Source: Holophagaceae bacterium UBA706 (GTDB lineage: Bacteria; Acidobacteriota; Holophagae; Holophagales; Holophagaceae). From it: DNA of 9,410 nt. Below are positions 5,992 through 9,410 of the stretch, piece by piece (position 1 is the stretch's first letter; each line of letters begins with the position of its first letter). The notes below the pieces were generated by a model. That model did no database searches, was not told where the DNA came from, and worked only from the letters and a program-made list of their open reading frames with translations. The stretch lies in the NCBI GenBank assembly GCA_002298155.1, contig DBME01000334.1, forward strand, positions 2,099 through 11,508, in the 5' to 3' direction. The translations under genes and the position numbers were made by a program.

Positions 5992-8900
5992 ATGCGATTC
6001 GCCCGCCCGTCCCCAGTCCTGCTCGCAGTGCACCTTCTGGGGCCCGGGCTTTGGGCGGGTTCCGGCGTGGTCTTCATCGGCGGGGACGTGGATGACCAGG
6101 CCTTCGCCCGGGCTGCCGCCGGTCTGAAACCCAGCGGAAGCCTCGGGGAAGGCGAACTGGCCGCCGCCCTGGATGCCATCCGGGCCACGGACCGCTTCCG
6201 GAAGGTGGAAGGGACGGCTGAACGGATCGTCCTGGACCCCTGGCCCGCCCTGGCGGGCATCGAATGGCGGGGCGACGCCCCCGGATCCCTGCGCCGGACC
6301 CTCTTCCCCGGCCTCCGCAAGGGCGAGCGGTTCGGAGACCAGCGCCTGGAGGCCCTGCGGGCCCAGGCCCAGGACCGCATGGTGGCCGCGGGCTATCCCA
6401 AGGCCGTGGTGCGCACCCTGCGCACCGAGGGGGACACCCGCATCGTCCTGGACGTGGCCTCCGGCCCGCCCAACCTGATCCTGGGCGTGGAAGTGGTGGG
6501 CAAGACCGGCACGTACACCGCCGAGGAGCTCATCCAGGCCTCCGGGGTCATTCCGCAGCGGTCCCTCTGGAACCGGGAATTCGAACTGGAGTGCATGCGC
6601 CGGCTCCGCAAGAAGCTGGTGAAGGGCCGCCGGTACGAGGCCCGGGTGGACCTGGACTGGGACGCGGGCGGCGAACTGCGCATCACCGTGGACGTGGGCC
6701 CCCGGATCAAGCTCCGCGCCCAGGGCACCGGGCTGGGCTGGACGACCTCCCTCAAGGACATGGTGCCCCTGGCCCGGGCGGACCGCTACAGCCCCGAGCT
6801 GCTGGACGAGGGCGAACGGCGCATCGTGCGCCTGTTCCGCTCACGGGGCCACCTGGACCCGCAGGTCTCCCACCGGCGCGACGTGGTGCGCTCCGGGCCG
6901 GACGGCCCCGAGGAGGTGGTGATCACCTACATCCTCACGCCCGGGCCCGTGTCGACCATCGGGAACATCTCCTTCGAAGGGAACAAGGCCATCACCCAGG
7001 CCGAGCTGGCCAAGGCCGCGGGGTCGGGCAAGGGGCTGTTCAACCACAAGGCGCGGCCCGAGGTCATGGACGCGGTGGAGAGCCGCCTCCAGGCGTTCTA
7101 CGAGAGCCGGGGCTTCACCGAGGCGCGGATCCGCCGGCACGTGGATCTCAAAGGCACCAAGGCCGACCTGGTGTTCCGCATTCGCGAAGGCCGTCAGCGC
7201 CTGGTGTCGAAGGTCGAGCTCGTCCTGCCCCAGGGGGGCTTCGGGGACGCGTGGGGGCTGGGATCCTGCCTGCCGCTCCTGTTCTCAGAACGCTCCGTGC
7301 TGGCCTCGGGGGACGCGGCGACGCGGATCTATCACAGCGACCGGCGCGAGATGGCCGGCGTGGAAGGGACCCTTCGCCTGGCCGAGGTCGACGGCGGCCA
7401 GCTCCTCACGCTCACCTTCAACCGTCCCATCCCCCTCCTGAAGGGCGACTTCTTCCGGGTCTACACGGCCATCCGGCAGCAGCACCTGGTGGGTCTGGGG
7501 GTGGTGCGTCCCGTGGTGCGGTCCCAGATCGTGGACCTCGAGGACGGCAATGCGGCCATCCGCATCGAAGTGCCGGACCAGCCCCAGGAAACGGTCCACC
7601 GGGTGGTGGTGCAGGGCGCCGACCGCACCCGCGCCCGGGCCGTGCTGCGCGAGATCGCGCTGAAACCCGGGGATCCGCTGGACCAGGACAAGCTGTCCCG
7701 GGCCCAGGGCCGCCTGGGCGGCCTGGGGGCGTTCTCCCGCGTGGACCTGACCAGCCTGGGCGAAGGCGCGCCCGAAGGCGGCCCGCCGTCGCCGTGGAAG
7801 GCCGGGGACCTTCTGTTCCACACCGAGGAGCGCTCCCCCTGGGTGATCACCAATTCGCTGGGCTACGACAAGAGCCAGGGCTACTACCTGGGCCTGGGCG
7901 TGCAGCGCCTGAACGTGGCGGGCATGGGGCGCACGCTGGACCTCAACATCCGCGCCGGCGACGGCACCATCAACAATCCCACGATGCGGGACATCTTCCC
8001 CACGGGCCAGTACACGCGGTCCCTGGACTCCTACGCGCTGGCCTACACGGATCCGTGGTTCGCGCCGGGCCTGATGGAGAACCTCCTGCCGGACCGCACC
8101 GCGTTCCGCGCCGAGGGCGCCTACATCCAGGAGCAGCGCTACATCTACCAGGTGCACCGTCGGCGCGTGCTGACCTCCCTGCGGTGGCCCCTGTCCTCCC
8201 GGGTGAACATCGAGGTGGGCTACCGCTTCGAGCGGGTGGAGGTCTCCAAGAACATCGACGGCATCACCGACGACGACCTGGCCAAGATCGCCCGGTACCC
8301 GGCCCGCGCCGTCATCTCCTCCCCCTACGTCCAGATCGTGCGCGACACCCGGGACAACGCCTTCGACCCCACCAGCGGGACCTATTCCGTGGCGCGGTTC
8401 GAGGCGGCCACCCAGATGTTCCTCACGAGCAAGAACAGCAGCTTCCTGAAGCTGGACCTGCGCAACCAGTGGACCTGGCCCGTGGGCTACAAGGCCGAGG
8501 CCGGTGTGGTCGCCCTGGGGTTGCGGCTGGGGGTGGCGCGGCCCACCGCGAGCTCGTCCCAGGATCTGCCGCTGTCCGAGCGGTTCTTCGCGGGCGGCTC
8601 GGGCACCATGCGGGGCGTGGAGCCTGATTTCCTGGGTCCCCTGGGCCAGGTCCCCATCTACGACAACCAGGGCAACCAGACCGGGGCCAAGCAGCAGATT
8701 CCCCTGGGCGGGCAGGCCCTGATCATCGCCAACCTGGAATACCGCTTCCCCATCTTCGGGCCGACGGTGTGGGGCGAGGTGTTCGTGGATTCAGGGCAGG
8801 TGTACCAGCGGCTCCAGTCCGCCACCTACGTCGACGGGACGACGGTCACCACGTACGCGACGACGTTCCCGCCCATCCGCACGGCGCTGGGCCTGGGGGT

Positions 8901-9036
8901 GATCTTCAAGGTGGGCGTGCCGCTCAAACTGGAGTACGCGGCCGACGTGAATCGCATCTTCGGACGGCCCCGTTCGGACAACGACCGCAATACGCAGTTG
9001 CGGAACGTGCTGATCTCGGCGGGATTCCAGTTCTAG
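5992..9036 (+). CDS. Omp85/BamA-family outer membrane protein with multiple POTRA units
   Basis: Proteins of this family sit in the outer membrane and fold or insert beta-barrel proteins (BamA) or translocate substrates (TamA and relatives). The 1014-residue product starts with a likely Sec signal peptide: basic RFAR, hydrophobic core to about 20, and cleavage near LWAGSG. The periplasmic part shows about seven POTRA-like units at roughly 26-82, 85-158, 161-237, 238-319, 321-402, 403-533 (enlarged) and 534-612. The clearest is unit five, with TIGNISFEGNKAITQAELAKA (322-342) and FYESRGFTEARI (369-380). The barrel runs from about 616 to the end. It contains the Omp85-typical RDTRDNAFDPTSGTYS (784-799), GGSGTMRGVE (868-877, the loop-6 RG motif with V where F/Y is usual) and a terminal aromatic beta-signal, ISAGFQF. 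The start is supported by the signal peptide, although no strong Shine-Dalgarno sequence precedes it. The usual bamA neighbours (skp, lpx genes) are absent, so it may be an accessory paralogue rather than the main BamA. Confidence 0.92.
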   Translation: MRFARPSPVLLAVHLLGPGLWAGSGVVFIGGDVDDQAFARAAAGLKPSGSLGEGELAAALDAIRATDRFRKVEGTAERIVLDPWPALAGIEWRGDAPGSLRRTLFPGLRKGERFGDQRLEALRAQAQDRMVAAGYPKAVVRTLRTEGDTRIVLDVASGPPNLILGVEVVGKTGTYTAEELIQASGVIPQRSLWNREFELECMRRLRKKLVKGRRYEARVDLDWDAGGELRITVDVGPRIKLRAQGTGLGWTTSLKDMVPLARADRYSPELLDEGERRIVRLFRSRGHLDPQVSHRRDVVRSGPDGPEEVVITYILTPGPVSTIGNISFEGNKAITQAELAKAAGSGKGLFNHKARPEVMDAVESRLQAFYESRGFTEARIRRHVDLKGTKADLVFRIREGRQRLVSKVELVLPQGGFGDAWGLGSCLPLLFSERSVLASGDAATRIYHSDRREMAGVEGTLRLAEVDGGQLLTLTFNRPIPLLKGDFFRVYTAIRQQHLVGLGVVRPVVRSQIVDLEDGNAAIRIEVPDQPQETVHRVVVQGADRTRARAVLREIALKPGDPLDQDKLSRAQGRLGGLGAFSRVDLTSLGEGAPEGGPPSPWKAGDLLFHTEERSPWVITNSLGYDKSQGYYLGLGVQRLNVAGMGRTLDLNIRAGDGTINNPTMRDIFPTGQYTRSLDSYALAYTDPWFAPGLMENLLPDRTAFRAEGAYIQEQRYIYQVHRRRVLTSLRWPLSSRVNIEVGYRFERVEVSKNIDGITDDDLAKIARYPARAVISSPYVQIVRDTRDNAFDPTSGTYSVARFEAATQMFLTSKNSSFLKLDLRNQWTWPVGYKAEAGVVALGLRLGVARPTASSSQDLPLSERFFAGGSGTMRGVEPDFLGPLGQVPIYDNQGNQTGAKQQIPLGGQALIIANLEYRFPIFGPTVWGEVFVDSGQVYQRLQSATYVDGTTVTTYATTFPPIRTALGLGVIFKVGVPLKLEYAADVNRIFGRPRSDNDRNTQLRNVLISAGFQF

Positions 9037-9070
9037 CCAAGGCGGCTCAACGGATTTCGCGGATGCTGGG

Positions 9071-9410
9071 TCAGGGGAGGGAGACCCGTGTTCCATCCGG
9101 TAGCCCACGGTAGCGCTTGCCCCGGACCTGGAGCCAGAGTTCCCCCTCGCGCCCCTCGCCCATGCCGGCGTCGATGGCGTAGACGCGGGCCTCGTGGAGC
9201 GGCGTGATCTGGTCCTGGATGGTGTGGCCGACCACGAGGGTCCGGGCATGGTACGTTCGCAGGAGGGTGTCCACCTCGGCCACGGATGGGAGGGGGTCGC
9301 GGGAGGCGCCGGGGATGAGGCCGCGGTACCAGAGGAGGCCGCCATTGCCGAGGACTGCGCCGGGGCTTGAGGCCAGTTCGCCGCGCGCGGCGGCGTTAAC
9401 GGCGGCCAGG
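9071..9410 (-). CDS. Calcineurin-like metallophosphoesterase, C-terminal part (cut by right edge)
   Basis: The open frame enters from the right edge and ends with TGA at 9071. The 113 visible residues include VLGNGGLLWYRGLIPGAS, then VAEVDTLLRTYHARTLVVGHTI and ARVYAIDAGMGEGREGELW. The WYRG block, the VVGHT motif (its histidine is a metal ligand in the family) and the following IDAG strand are characteristic of bacterial calcineurin-like Ser/Thr-type phosphoesterases. The N-terminal catalytic motifs (DxH, GDxxD, GNHE) would lie outside the window. The tail (WLQVRGKRYRGLPDGTRVSLP) looks like a normal end. It converges on the Omp85 gene with only 34 bp between the two stops, and no clear hairpin/T-run terminator is visible there. 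Substrate cannot be inferred. A GTG at 9283 is internal to the domain and not the true start. Confidence 0.82.
   Translation of the reverse strand, partial: LAAVNAAARGELASSPGAVLGNGGLLWYRGLIPGASRDPLPSVAEVDTLLRTYHARTLVVGHTIQDQITPLHEARVYAIDAGMGEGREGELWLQVRGKRYRGLPDGTRVSLP

Noticed and set aside
6264..8627. Very long open frame (787 codons) in another frame of the Omp85 gene
   Set aside because: Translation is dominated by G, R, P, A and H with no domain. The Omp85 frame carries a signal peptide, POTRA and barrel motifs.
9037..9070. Bidirectional terminator between the convergent Omp85 and phosphoesterase genes
   Set aside because: The 34-bp gap has no clear inverted repeat or T/A run.

Overview
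The window looks like chromosomal DNA from a GC-rich, flagellated, diderm (Gram-negative type) bacterium. The evidence is a strong G/C bias at third codon positions, a canonical basal-body operon, and a large outer-membrane Omp85 protein. A lineage such as Acidobacteriota/Holophagae (Geothrix-like) would fit, but this rests only on the general flavour of the proteins and was not tested.

Region 1 (1-5486, minus strand) is a compact flagellar operon read right to left: flgB, flgC, fliE, fliF, fliG, fliH and fliI, with fliI running off the left edge. The products assemble in a logical order: proximal rod (FlgB, FlgC), rod/MS-ring adapter (FliE), MS ring (FliF), rotor/switch (FliG), then the regulator and ATPase of the flagellar type III export apparatus (FliH, FliI). 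Four junctions are tight: flgB/flgC and fliH/fliI overlap by one base, fliF/fliG are one base apart, and fliG/fliH overlap by 11 bases. The only sizeable internal gap is the 101 bp between flgC and fliE. A bulged stem-loop lies at the flgC end of that gap and contains the flgC stop codon in its bulge.

Region 2 (5487-5644) is a 158-bp divergent intergenic region. It holds a plausible sigma70-type promoter and a good ribosome binding site for the rightward gene. It also holds a small perfect palindrome and a strong Shine-Dalgarno-like sequence on the flagellar strand. I could not find a convincing promoter for the flagellar operon.

Region 3 (5645-9036, plus strand) holds a 111-aa STAS-domain protein (anti-sigma-factor-antagonist type). 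Eleven bases later comes a 1014-aa Omp85/BamA-family outer-membrane protein with a signal peptide, about seven POTRA-like units and a C-terminal beta-barrel. The two are probably co-transcribed, which is an uncommon pairing.

Region 4 (9071-9410, minus strand) is the C-terminal part of a calcineurin-like metallophosphoesterase. It converges on the Omp85 gene and is cut by the right edge. No RNA genes, mobile elements, CRISPR arrays or long repeats were seen. Most of the window is ordinary. The best leads are the STAS-Omp85 pair, the atypical POTRA region and the flgC-end stem-loop.
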